The notes: a model not told the origin generated them from the letters alone. Numbered from the stretch's first letter, positions 19,418-27,146 are shown. The stretch is DNA of 35,710 nucleotides from a bacterium (GCA_002716725.1 PBBX01000003.1:5036-40745); one strand, 5' to 3'. Made by a program: numbers and translations.

Positions 19418-19423
19418 ATTATA
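19418..19423 (-). promoter_or_regulatory. Possible -10 box of purL
   Basis: A perfect TATAAT on the minus strand, 19 bases before the purL ATG. No TTGACA-like hexamer lies 16-18 bases upstream. If used, it gives a leader of about a dozen bases with no room for a normal ribosome binding site. Confidence 0.35.
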
Positions 19424-19486
19424 GACTTTTATAAGGATAGTCTCTTTTTGATGTATGACGTTATCTATCTTACATGGTATCCCCCT

Positions 19487-19529
19487 ATTTTTATAAATTA
19501 AAAAATATGAAATTTTTAATTATAAAAAT
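19487..19529. repeat. AT-only imperfect inverted repeat
   Basis: An 18-base left arm (19487-19504) pairs with a 17-base right arm (19513-19529) with a single bulged A, around an 8-base loop. It lies between the divergent purL and unknown genes. It could be a weak bidirectional terminator, a protein site or chance in AT-rich DNA. Confidence 0.45.
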
Positions 19530-19612
19530 CCGATAACAATATGAATGGTACAAATGATTTATTTAAAATAGTCTTCAACAACTCAATATAATGCAAACCA
19601 GAAAAAATAATT

Positions 19613-19735
19613 ATGATAATAAACACTTATAACCTGCTTGAGCAGTTTATTCAACGTATAGGCGATTATACCCTAGACATTATCTATAATGGCTATTTTT
19701 TCTGCTATAAACATAAAAAAATAGGCAAAATTTAA
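19613..19735 (+). CDS. Possible 40-residue protein, unrecognised
   Basis: Begins MIINTYNLLEQFIQRIGDY and ends with basic residues (CYKHKKIGKI). It sits 17 bases before the gene at 19753 in the same direction and is rich in Ile and Tyr. No ribosome binding site is visible, so it may be chance. I do not recognise it. Confidence 0.25.
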   Translation: MIINTYNLLEQFIQRIGDYTLDIIYNGYFFCYKHKKIGKI

Positions 19736-19752
19736 TAAAAGGAGCTATTCTA

Positions 19753-20560
19753 ATGAATGTACAAACTGCTCTTTCTAATCCATGCATACCGGCTAATCTA
19801 GCATCAGATGATAAAGCAAAAAAAAATTATTTTTTTATTGAAATATCAAACGGGCTTTATATTTAAGATTCAAGGTTCAGATAAAACGGTTACTTATACT
19901 TTAAAAAAGGAGGGTGGTTTAACGGTTAATAATGGTATTTTAACATTTCATTTTGATGATGAGCATGTTTCTACAGATGATACGGATCCCATTACATGGG
20001 ATCAGCTCTACAACCTCACTTTAAATCAACATTGTTTTCAAGATGAGCGTGCTTTTCAAAAAGCCATTACTTTTTTACAAACACTTTCTCCGTTTCAATT
20101 AACTACATTATGGTCCGATTCTCAACACCCCACACACGTCTCCCATAAACACCAACTCTGTGCTCCTATAGCATGTCATTCTTTTGAAAGCTTAAAAATA
20201 ACGTTGGAAGAATCTGTTTGGAAATTTGTAGTTTTGGAACGCCCAAATGAGCTAGTCCCCTTTAAATTAAAAAAAATAACTGGCAGATATAACTCCCTAT
20301 ATAATCGTTGTATTTTAATAGCAACATTCACGGATGGTACATCTTATCCATTTCGAAAACTCCCACAAGTACTCCAAGATCATATTCCAAATAGAGATAA
20401 TCCCATAACATATGAGCAAGTATTTGATCAAACAGGAAGGTTGGTTTTTAAGACACAACAAGAGTTTGATGATGCAATAACTATTTTAGAAACCTCTATC
20501 TTAAGTATAGCCCCCCATAACATTGCCAAAATTTATGCAACAATATTGCAGCAATCATAG
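19753..20560 (+). pseudogene. Unrecognised protein with internal duplication, apparently frameshifted
   Basis: An AAAGGAG site precedes the ATG at 19753, but this frame stops after 37 codons at 19866. The +1 frame is open from 19802 to 20560 (250 residues counted from an ATG at 19808 that has no ribosome binding site). The overlap contains runs of nine A and seven T. The protein has two related units. Unit 1 contains DPITWDQLYNLTLN and RAFQKAITFLQTLSPFQLTTLW. Unit 2 contains NPITYEQVFDQTGR and QEFDDAITILETSI followed by APHNIAKIYATI. The end of the short frame (YFFIEISNGLYI) resembles the start of unit 2 (WKFVVLERPNELV), which suggests both frames once formed one protein of about 270 residues. 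No known domain, signal peptide or membrane helix is recognised. Sequencing error, mutation or programmed frameshift cannot be told apart here. Confidence 0.5.
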
Positions 20561-20783
20561 TGTCGGAGAGCTAGTCTCATCCCCTGATAATGAGATGTCT
20601 CTAGCATCAATACAACCTAACAACCAAAATCATATGCTTTCTATTTATTATCAAGCTAAAACGTTGCAACTAAATAACAGATCCCGTTGTCATAAGTTAC
20701 GTAACTGGCAATATTATAAGACTTTTTTAGAATCCTTGGGTCTATGTCAATTACACTCTTATGATTTTAACTCAAGACATTAG
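20523..20783 (+). CDS. Unrecognised ORF overlapping the preceding one, possibly a gene remnant
   Basis: The frame is open from 20511 to 20783, +1 relative to the preceding ORF and overlapping its end. Possible starts are TTG at 20523, ATG at 20535 and ATG at 20595; none has a properly spaced ribosome binding site. The product is Gln/Asn/Ser-rich at first and then more basic (RSRCHKLRNWQYYKTFLES). It could be the displaced C-terminal part of the upstream protein, a decayed separate gene, or chance. Confidence 0.3.
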   Translation: MPKFMQQYCSNHSVGELVSSPDNEMSLASIQPNNQNHMLSIYYQAKTLQLNNRSRCHKLRNWQYYKTFLESLGLCQLHSYDFNSRH

Positions 20784-20979
20784 TCGTGCTCAACAGCAAG
20801 AGGACTCTAAAAGAATTTTAGCTCACTTTACACAACGATATAATCCAGACGTAATCGATGCCTTTATTGAATTGATATCTCAATTGAATCTCACAGATCT
20901 ATCGACTACTTTTAATAAAAAGATAACGTGTTTTAAGACTCTGTTCATTCCTTTCTCTAATAAAAAATTAAAGTGTTAA
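20761..20979 (+). CDS. Unrecognised ORF, possibly the last piece of a broken gene
   Basis: 72 residues from an ATG at 20761; the frame is open from 20731 and is again +1 relative to the preceding ORF, overlapping it by 23 bases. Residues 10-45 (AQQQEDSKRILAHFTQRYNP and the following DVIDAFIELISQL) look like real helical protein. The tail is Lys/Phe-rich. There is no ribosome binding site. Together with the two ORFs before it, the picture is of a gene series joined through successive +1 frames. Confidence 0.35.
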   Translation: MILTQDISRAQQQEDSKRILAHFTQRYNPDVIDAFIELISQLNLTDLSTTFNKKITCFKTLFIPFSNKKLKC

Positions 20980-21134
20980 CTTTCCATCATCTGTTATATC
21001 TTGATGTTTAGATTGTTCCCTGTCTTATAATAAAATGACGAATTTTATCATATTAACATAAATAAAGACTCTATGCTTTTAGACGAAAAATCTTGTAGTA
21101 TAAATACTAACTTATTAAATAAAAGGACTTTATA

Positions 21135-21407
21135 TTGAGACTAATAGCGCAAGTTTTTCGAGTTGGTTTAAGACCATTTTCAAATAAACGATGGCCTTCT
21201 TTTCCAGACAGACCTTCATCATCATTAAACTCTTCAGCTAACAACTCTCCTTCTAAACTTTTAGAATCACCCGAACATAAACCAGAAAATAATGAAATAC
21301 ATAAAATCCATCAATTTCTTAGGTGGAAATATCCTGCTGAAACTCCACAGGGTAATGCTCCACCAAGCATTGATCCTACTAGACCTTCTCTTAGGCACCC
21401 CCATTAA
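21135..21407 (+). CDS. Small Ser/Pro/Asn-rich protein, unrecognised
   Basis: 90 residues from a TTG start with AAAGGA about eight bases upstream. After a short N-terminus (LIAQVFRVGLRPF) the protein is low-complexity, rich in Ser, Pro, Asn and Arg, and likely disordered. A more ordered stretch with aromatic residues (IHKIHQFLRWKYP) lies at about 56-68. No membrane helix or known motif is seen. A small TAAAACG-TTA-CGTTTTA hairpin starts at the stop codon. It lies just before the Mrp antiporter operon but has its own spacing, so a functional link is not implied. Confidence 0.45.
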   Translation: MRLIAQVFRVGLRPFSNKRWPSFPDRPSSSLNSSANNSPSKLLESPEHKPENNEIHKIHQFLRWKYPAETPQGNAPPSIDPTRPSLRHPH

Positions 21408-21439
21408 AACGTTACGTTTTATAATTACTTTGATTGAGC

Positions 21440-21459
21440 TTAACTATTAAGATAGTTAA
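21440..21459 (+). repeat. Inverted repeat TTAACTAT-TAAG-ATAGTTAA
   Basis: A perfect 8-bp AT-rich stem with a four-base loop, followed by CTACTTTTCTT. It may act as a weak terminator after the small Ser/Pro-rich gene or as a protein-binding site. Confidence 0.35.
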
Positions 21460-21491
21460 CTACTTTTCTTAATCGTATAGATAAAAAAATG

Positions 21492-21518
21492 TGTATACAT
21501 CATATTTCTAAGTATACA
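21492..21518. promoter_or_regulatory. Paired GTATAC sites upstream of the Mrp operon
   Basis: TGTATAC (21492-21498) and GTATACA (21512-21518) form an inverted repeat with a 13-base spacer. Each contains the palindrome GTATAC, and the two palindromes are 19 bases apart. They lie about 50-75 bases upstream of the promoter, where an activator could bind. Function is inferred from the symmetry and position only. Confidence 0.3.
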
Positions 21519-21566
21519 AATCACCCATTATACCCCTATATGATAATGCTATATTAGTTAACTTGC

Positions 21567-21595
21567 TTGACGAAATGTATCTGTATCATTACTAT
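21567..21595 (+). promoter_or_regulatory. Probable promoter of the Mrp antiporter operon
   Basis: TTGACG (21567-21572), 17 bases, then TACTAT (21590-21595). Transcription would start near 21602, giving a leader of about 35 bases before mnhE. Confidence 0.5.
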
Positions 21596-21636
21596 TTCCT
21601 AATCATTTTATTTTATCAAAATAATTGAGGAAAACT

Positions 21637-22128
21637 GTGCAAATACTTACTAGTTTTATTTTATTACTTCCATTTTGGTTTTTGATGTCTGGAAAATTTG
21701 ACCTATTCCATGTTGTTCTTGGTATTATCTCACTTACCATTGTTTCATTATGGTTCGGTAAAATTCTGATTCAATCTCGTAAAAAATCATTGATCGTGAG
21801 ATTCGGTGAATTCCTTAGGTTTATCCCCTATTTATTTTGGTTATTCATTGAAATTATTAAATCTAATATTCATGTTATTAAGGTTTCTTTATCACCTAAT
21901 ATCAAATCGCGCATTAATCCTCAATTAGTTACCTTTAAAACATCATTGAAAAATGATTTTTCTAAATTTATCTTAGCAAATTCAATTACATTGACACCGG
22001 GAACAGTAACGATACGCATATCAGATTCCGAATTTTTAATTCATGCGCTGACTGATGAGGTTGCTGCTGGATTGCCAGGTGATATGGAATCTAAAATTGC
22101 TAAAGTTTTTAATGAGAGGATGTCGTAA
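21637..22128 (+). CDS. mnhE: Na+/H+ antiporter (Mrp/Mnh) subunit E
   Basis: Small membrane subunit of the multi-subunit cation/proton antiporter. 163 residues from the GTG at 21637, which has GAGGA five bases upstream; the longer frame from a TTG at 21625 would include that site. Two N-terminal helices (LTSFILLLPFWFLM; VVLGIISLTIVSLWFG) and a third near FIPYLFWLFIEII precede a soluble C-terminal part. That part carries the family signature LANSITLTPGTVTI. It is the first gene of a nine-gene operon and ends directly at the mnhF start. Confidence 0.93.
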   Translation: MQILTSFILLLPFWFLMSGKFDLFHVVLGIISLTIVSLWFGKILIQSRKKSLIVRFGEFLRFIPYLFWLFIEIIKSNIHVIKVSLSPNIKSRINPQLVTFKTSLKNDFSKFILANSITLTPGTVTIRISDSEFLIHALTDEVAAGLPGDMESKIAKVFNERMS

Positions 22129-22419
22129 ATGATTTCATTTTTATATGCTGCTGGTTTATTTTTACTTGTTAATCTATTACTAGTATTTATTCGTGCTGTG
22201 CAAGGGCCTACTGTTATTGATAGACTTCTTAGTATTAATGTTATTGGAACCAAATGTATTAATTTAATTGTTATTGCTGGGCTTATTTTTAGTCGGCTTG
22301 ATATGTTTGTTGATATCGCTATTGGTTATGGCTTATTAAATTATATTGCAGCGGTATGTACTGCTAAATTTTATCAGCATCATAAAACATTAAGCCCTGA
22401 TTCTGGAGCATCCTCATGA
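22129..22419 (+). CDS. mnhF: Na+/H+ antiporter (Mrp/Mnh) subunit F
   Basis: 96 residues with three membrane helices. The family stretch RAVQGPTVIDRLLSINVIG is visible at about residues 22-40, followed by the conserved DMFVDIAIGYGLLNYI. The ATG follows the mnhE stop with no gap, and AGAGG lies nine bases before it. Its end overlaps mnhG by ATGA. Confidence 0.93.
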   Translation: MISFLYAAGLFLLVNLLLVFIRAVQGPTVIDRLLSINVIGTKCINLIVIAGLIFSRLDMFVDIAIGYGLLNYIAAVCTAKFYQHHKTLSPDSGASS

Positions 22420-22745
22420 GCCTTATAGCAATTGCATTCATTGTCTTAGGTCTTTTCTTTTTCTTTGGTGCAACGATAGGTATTTTACGATTACCTGACT
22501 TTTATTCTCGCGCTCACGCAGCAGGTAAAGCAGATACTCTATCAACGATTCTTATCATTTTAGGCTGTGCTTTATATTATCTTGATCATTCACATTATGA
22601 TCTTGCATCATTTAATGTTGCCTTTAAACTTTTTGTTATTATTGCTTTTGTTTTTATTGGGAGTCCGACAGCAACTCATGCCATTATGGATGCCGCTGAA
22701 TCCGCAGGTGTGCAACATTGGTCTAAGGATAAGGATAAGTCATGA
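22416..22745 (+). CDS. mnhG: Na+/H+ antiporter (Mrp/Mnh) subunit G
   Basis: 109 residues, three membrane helices. The signature GILRLPDFYSRAHAAGKADT is present at about residues 22-41. GGAG precedes the ATG, and both ends overlap the neighbouring genes by four bases (ATGA). It is a required but non-pumping subunit of the complex. Confidence 0.94.
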   Translation: MSLIAIAFIVLGLFFFFGATIGILRLPDFYSRAHAAGKADTLSTILIILGCALYYLDHSHYDLASFNVAFKLFVIIAFVFIGSPTATHAIMDAAESAGVQHWSKDKDKS

Positions 22746-23779
22746 TACTTGGATTTGATATTATTTGCTTAAGTCTTATCTTGTTATGTGCTGTTTTAGC
22801 CTTATGTATTAGAGATTTAATGGGTTCTGTGATTGTATTTGGGGCTTATAGCTTTTTAATGTGTGTTGTCTGGGCTTGTAATGGAGCTATTGATGTGGCC
22901 TTTACTGAAGCTACAGTAGGAGCCGGCGTTGGAACTGTCTTTCTAGTTTCAACCATTTACAGTACGACGCGAATGGATACCTTCAAAAAAAATCGTCTTT
23001 TAAAACAACTGTTTATGTTTGTTGTTGTGTGTGTTGTGGGTGCTTTACTTTTAAAAACAGTTACGGATCTTCCTCAATGGGGAGATGCTAACTCACCCGC
23101 AAACACTCACTTATCATCTTATTATATTGAAAACTCCATCGATCAAACCCATGTCCCTAATGTTGTTACTAGTGTTCTTGCTGATTATCGAGGCTTTGAT
23201 ACCATGTTTGAAACCTGTGTTGTATTTGTAGCCTTTATTGGCATTTTTGCTCTTTTAAGAATCCGTAAATCAAAATCTAAAAAAGCAGCTACTAATCAAC
23301 CCACTACAGAGCTAACCTTACCACCCCACCAAGAAGTCGATAGTTTAATTATAAAAACAGCCAGTCATTTAATGGTTCCGTTTATGCAATTATTTGCTTT
23401 ATATGTGGTTGCTCATGGTCATTATAGTCCTGGTGGGGGTTTTCAAGGGGGTGTTATTTTAGGTGCTAGTTTGATTTTACTGGCAGTGTCTTATAATTTC
23501 AAAAAAGCCTTATCAATTCTTTCTGAAAAGAAAATCATCCTGCTTGTTTCCTTAGGTGTTCTTATTTATGCAGGCATTGGAGTAATCTGCTTTTTCCTTG
23601 GTGGTAATTTTTTAGATTACAGTGTTTTACATAAAATTTTACCAGCAACGGATCCCATTATGGCACGATCACATGCCATGTTAGGGGTTGAAATCGGGGT
23701 TGCCTTAACGGTTATGGTTAGCATGTATGGTATTTATTTAAGTTTATCTTCGAATGGTCGTTTTGATAAAGGATTATAA
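22742..23779 (+). CDS. Fused MbhD-MbhE-MnhB subunit of the Mrp-type antiporter
   Basis: 345 residues joining modules that are separate or part of MrpA in other systems. Residues 1-75 are MbhD/DUF4040-like, with GAIDVAFTEATVGAGVGTVF at 48-67. About 88-175 are MbhE-like, with VLADYRGFDTMFE at 145-157. A charged linker (175-200) leads to an MnhB domain at 200-335, recognised by HGHYSPGGGFQGGVILGA. About nine or ten membrane helices are expected. In standard Mrp operons the first two modules form the C-terminal end of MrpA, so this protein supplies that part in an operon with no full-length MrpA. It overlaps mnhG by ATGA and is followed two bases later by mnhC. Confidence 0.9.
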   Translation: MILGFDIICLSLILLCAVLALCIRDLMGSVIVFGAYSFLMCVVWACNGAIDVAFTEATVGAGVGTVFLVSTIYSTTRMDTFKKNRLLKQLFMFVVVCVVGALLLKTVTDLPQWGDANSPANTHLSSYYIENSIDQTHVPNVVTSVLADYRGFDTMFETCVVFVAFIGIFALLRIRKSKSKKAATNQPTTELTLPPHQEVDSLIIKTASHLMVPFMQLFALYVVAHGHYSPGGGFQGGVILGASLILLAVSYNFKKALSILSEKKIILLVSLGVLIYAGIGVICFFLGGNFLDYSVLHKILPATDPIMARSHAMLGVEIGVALTVMVSMYGIYLSLSSNGRFDKGL

Positions 23780-23781
23780 TC

Positions 23782-24171
23782 ATGGAATTTATTATTAATT
23801 ATTATAATTATATTATTGTTGTCATTATTATGATGTTAGGTTTATGGGGGATGTTAGCGCTTAGTAATCTTGTCAAAAAGTTAATTAGTATGGCTATTTT
23901 TCAAACCGGTATCATTTTATTTTATATTTCGATGGGTGCTAAGAAAGGCGCCAGTATTCCTATTATAAAACAAGCCTATGATGAGCATCATCATCCCATT
24001 CATCAAACGATTAATAATATGGATTATGCTAATCCATTAACGCAAATTTTAATGTTAACAGCAATCGTTGTGGGTGTTGCCACACTCGGTTTAGGGCTAG
24101 CCTTAACACAACGTGTTTATAGTGAACATAAAAGCCTACATGAAGATGAAATTTTGGAGTCGCTCTCATGA
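23782..24171 (+). CDS. mnhC: Na+/H+ antiporter (Mrp/Mnh) subunit C
   Basis: NuoK-like membrane subunit, 129 residues, slightly longer than usual. Three helices: about 7-27, 30-50 and 88-110. The typical ISMAIFQTGIILFYISMG and DYANPLTQILMLTAIVVGVA stretches are seen. A polar loop with His-rich HHHP lies between helices two and three. AAAGGA precedes the ATG. It overlaps the next gene by ATGA. Confidence 0.93.
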   Translation: MEFIINYYNYIIVVIIMMLGLWGMLALSNLVKKLISMAIFQTGIILFYISMGAKKGASIPIIKQAYDEHHHPIHQTINNMDYANPLTQILMLTAIVVGVATLGLGLALTQRVYSEHKSLHEDEILESLS

Positions 24172-25658
24172 TTGAACAAGCACCCGCATTAATTGTTGTT
24201 ATTCCACTTATCTCAGCACTATTTATAACCATTATTGGGTTATATCAACCTCGCGTATCATGGGCACTTACAATCGTTACCTTTGCTTTATCTAGTATTT
24301 TTGCCTTTATTTGCTTAAAACACGTTGTTACAGTAGGTCCTATTAGTTATATGTTTGGTAATTGGCCTGCTCCTTTTGGAATTGAGTATGCTATTGATCA
24401 CCTAAATGCGCTTATTGTTTTAATGATTAGTATAGTAGCCTTTCTAGTTGCTATTTTTTCAAAACATGACATTGCAAAAGAACTGGGTGATAAGATTCCC
24501 CACTTTTATTCGTTGTTTACTTTACTTGTTACCGGTTTACTGGGGATTACCTTAACAGGGGATGCATTTAACTTATATGTTTTACTCGAAATTTCTGCCT
24601 TAACCAGTTATGCCTTATTAGCACTTAGTGGAGGACGGGCCTATATTGCTACTTTTAACTATTTAATTATGGGTACGATAGGTGCTTGTTTTTATTTGTT
24701 AGGGGTAGGTTATTTATTAATTAATACCGGCTCATTAAATATGGCTGATATAGCCGTTATTATTAGTAATAATACCTACTCTTATACTGTACTTGCTGCA
24801 TTCTTGTTTATTATGATTGGGATGTGGACTAAAATGGCTTTATTTCCACTCCATTCTTGGTTACCAAATGCTTATACCTATGCCCCAACATCGACCAGTT
24901 GTTTATTAGCACCACTTATGACAAAAGTATCGGTTTATGTCATGCTTCGTATGATGACCTCTGTTTTTAATTATGATTATATTTTCAATGTGCTTCAATG
25001 GCAGTCTGTTATCGTCACCTTGGCAGTTATAGCGATATTAGCAGGCTCTGTGTTGGCATTAAAGCAAGATAATCTTAAAAAGATGTTAACCTATTTAATT
25101 GTTGCTGAAATTGGCTATATGGTTGGTGGTGCATGGCTGGGTAATGCTAATGGTTTTACAGGTGCGTCCTATCATATTATTGCGGATGGGTTTATGACAC
25201 TTTGTTTATTTTTGGCTATTGGTTGCATTATTTATAAAGTAGGTGATGCATCGTTAAGTTCGATGAAAGGTATTTTTACTAAAATGCCAATGACTATGCT
25301 TGGTTTTCTTATCGGAGCTTTTTCGATGATTGGGATCCCTCCTACCTGTGGTTTTTTTAGTAAATGGTATTTAATTTCGGGTGCTTATGAAGCGGCTTCG
25401 TGGCACTTTTTAATAGCTTTACTTATTTCTAGTTTAGTTAATGCCGTCTTATTTTTTAGAATTATCGAAGTGGGTTATTTCCAAGCACTCCCTAGCGAAG
25501 AACCCAATCATCACCATCCTAAAATAAAGCGTGATGAAGCCCCTATATCCATGTTAATACCGTTACTAACAACGGCTGGCTTATTAATTGGGATTGGTTT
25601 ATATACAGCTGATATTGTTACCTATCTTATTCAGCCTTTTATCAAGAATTTTTTATAA
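24168..25658 (+). CDS. mnhD: Mrp-type antiporter subunit D-like (first of three)
   Basis: Proton-channel subunit of the NuoL/M/N and MrpA/D family, 496 residues with about 14 membrane helices. The key glutamate E141 (NLYVLLEI) and the lysines K222 (TKMALFPLHSWLP) and K253 (MTKVSVYVML) are present. In the helix that normally carries HAxxK, the sequence is YHIIADGFMTLCLF. The usual histidine is therefore D340 and the usual lysine is T344, so the distal proton path may be altered. GGAG lies eight bases before the ATG. It is tightly placed between mnhC and the second D-like gene. Confidence 0.9.
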   Translation: MIEQAPALIVVIPLISALFITIIGLYQPRVSWALTIVTFALSSIFAFICLKHVVTVGPISYMFGNWPAPFGIEYAIDHLNALIVLMISIVAFLVAIFSKHDIAKELGDKIPHFYSLFTLLVTGLLGITLTGDAFNLYVLLEISALTSYALLALSGGRAYIATFNYLIMGTIGACFYLLGVGYLLINTGSLNMADIAVIISNNTYSYTVLAAFLFIMIGMWTKMALFPLHSWLPNAYTYAPTSTSCLLAPLMTKVSVYVMLRMMTSVFNYDYIFNVLQWQSVIVTLAVIAILAGSVLALKQDNLKKMLTYLIVAEIGYMVGGAWLGNANGFTGASYHIIADGFMTLCLFLAIGCIIYKVGDASLSSMKGIFTKMPMTMLGFLIGAFSMIGIPPTCGFFSKWYLISGAYEAASWHFLIALLISSLVNAVLFFRIIEVGYFQALPSEEPNHHHPKIKRDEAPISMLIPLLTTAGLLIGIGLYTADIVTYLIQPFIKNFL

Positions 25659-25670
25659 TGGGAAACTAAT

Positions 25671-27146
25671 ATGCAGACCATGACATCTATTTTACCTGCA
25701 GCGATTGTACTTGTATCCTTTATAGGATCTGTATTTATATTTTTTACCAAAAAAAATCAAAATTTACGTGAGGCTTGGACCTTTATTACAGCCGCTATCA
25801 ATTTAGTGTTATTATTTAAAATGGCTAAGTGGATTTTAGCCGGTAATACCTACTCCTTTCATATTGCTGAGGTTTTACCAGGATTACCATTATTTTTTAA
25901 CGTTGATGGATTTGGCATGTTATTTGCTTTTGTAGCAGGGTCGTTATGGGTTGTAACGTCTTTGTACTCTATTGGCTACATGAGGCCATTAAAAGAACAT
26001 GCTCAGACACGCTATTTTGCTTGTTTCGCACTGGCTATTTCAGCAACCATGGGAGTTGCTTTTTCAGGTAACGTCTTAACCATGTATTTATTTTATGAGA
26101 TTTTATCCTTATCAACCTACCCTCTTGTTACACATCATCAAGATGCCGAAGCACGAGGGGGTGGTAGAAAGTATTTAACATTTCTTTTAACTACGTCTAT
26201 TGGTTTTGCTTTACCGGCCATGATTATTACATATTTGAATACGGGCACATTAACATTTTCTAATGCAGGTATTTTTACTCAAGCGACAGATCCTACGTTA
26301 CTAATTGTATTACTATTATTATTTATATTTGGTTTTGCTAAATCAGGAATGATGCCGTTTCATGTATGGCTACCAGGTGCGATGGTTGCACCAACGCCAG
26401 TTAGCGCTTTGCTACATGCTGTAGCGGTTGTAAAAGTAGGTGTCTTTTGTGTTTTAAGAGTATTAACAGGTGTATTTGGTATTGATTTGTTATCGTCTAC
26501 GCCATTAAGTACTATCGTTTGTGTTATCGCCAGCATTACTGTGATTGTGTCTTCACTGATAGCACTTACTCAAGATAATTTAAAACGCCGGTTAGCATTT
26601 TCTACAGTTGGACAACTCTCTTATATTGTTTTAGGGGCTGGTATTGCAACCTCGTTTGGGGTTGTTGGTAGTATGACCCATATTGCGATGCATGCCTTTG
26701 GCAAAATCACACTATTCTTTTGTGCAGGAGCTATCTTTGTTGCTACAGGAAAAAAATATATATCGCAAATGGTTGGTATTGGCAAACAAATGCCATTTAC
26801 CATGATTGCCTTTTTAATTGGTTCTATGAGTGTTATTGGGTTACCACTTACCGGAGGTATTATTAGTAAATGGTATATGGTGCTAGGCGCTATGGATTCA
26901 GGAAGATTATGGATTCTTATTATTTATTTAATAAGTTCTTTATTAAATGCGGCCTACTTTTTCCCAATTGTTTATAATGCCTTCTTTTGTAAAGAAGAAG
27001 ATTCCCAATACCCCAATAAAATTAAAGAAGCTCCTCTTGCAGCGTTGTTACCTCCAGTTATAACGGCTATAGGAACTGTTATTTTATTTATCTATCCAGA
27101 ATTATTTCTTGATTTTGCAAAAATTGCAGTGGGAGTAAGTAAATGA
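25671..27146 (+). CDS. Mrp-type antiporter subunit D-like (second of three)
   Basis: 491 residues, NuoL/M/N-type channel protein with about 14 helices. All key residues are in place: E143 (YLFYEILSL), K224 and H231 (AKSGMMPFHVWLP), K255 (VVKVGVF) and K345 (MHAFGKITLFF). It therefore looks like a fully equipped proton-conducting subunit. A GGGAAA site precedes the ATG, 12 bases after the preceding gene. It overlaps the small membrane protein gene by ATGA. It may correspond functionally to the N-terminal pump half of MrpA or to MrpD; sequence alone does not decide. Confidence 0.9.
   Translation: MQTMTSILPAAIVLVSFIGSVFIFFTKKNQNLREAWTFITAAINLVLLFKMAKWILAGNTYSFHIAEVLPGLPLFFNVDGFGMLFAFVAGSLWVVTSLYSIGYMRPLKEHAQTRYFACFALAISATMGVAFSGNVLTMYLFYEILSLSTYPLVTHHQDAEARGGGRKYLTFLLTTSIGFALPAMIITYLNTGTLTFSNAGIFTQATDPTLLIVLLLLFIFGFAKSGMMPFHVWLPGAMVAPTPVSALLHAVAVVKVGVFCVLRVLTGVFGIDLLSSTPLSTIVCVIASITVIVSSLIALTQDNLKRRLAFSTVGQLSYIVLGAGIATSFGVVGSMTHIAMHAFGKITLFFCAGAIFVATGKKYISQMVGIGKQMPFTMIAFLIGSMSVIGLPLTGGIISKWYMVLGAMDSGRLWILIIYLISSLLNAAYFFPIVYNAFFCKEEDSQYPNKIKEAPLAALLPPVITAIGTVILFIYPELFLDFAKIAVGVSK

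Larger units (their letters stand above)
19399..19752. other. Divergent intergenic region upstream of purL and an unknown gene
   Basis: 354 bases. On the minus strand TATAAT at 19418-19423 is a likely -10 box for purL, without a good -35. A long AT-only imperfect inverted repeat lies at 19487-19529. A 40-codon frame at 19613-19735 is listed separately. The right end carries AAAGGAG, the ribosome binding site of the gene starting at 19753. Nothing else stands out. Confidence 0.5.

Noticed and set aside
20980-21134. TATAAT at about 21027 as a promoter for the small Ser/Pro-rich gene
   Set aside because: The nearest -35-like hexamer (TTGATG) is 19 bases upstream, so spacing is poor; left unassigned.
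19740-21410. Prophage or mobile element in the accessory patch
   Set aside because: No integrase, transposase, terminal repeat, tRNA target or phage gene is seen; unknown ORFs alone do not support it.
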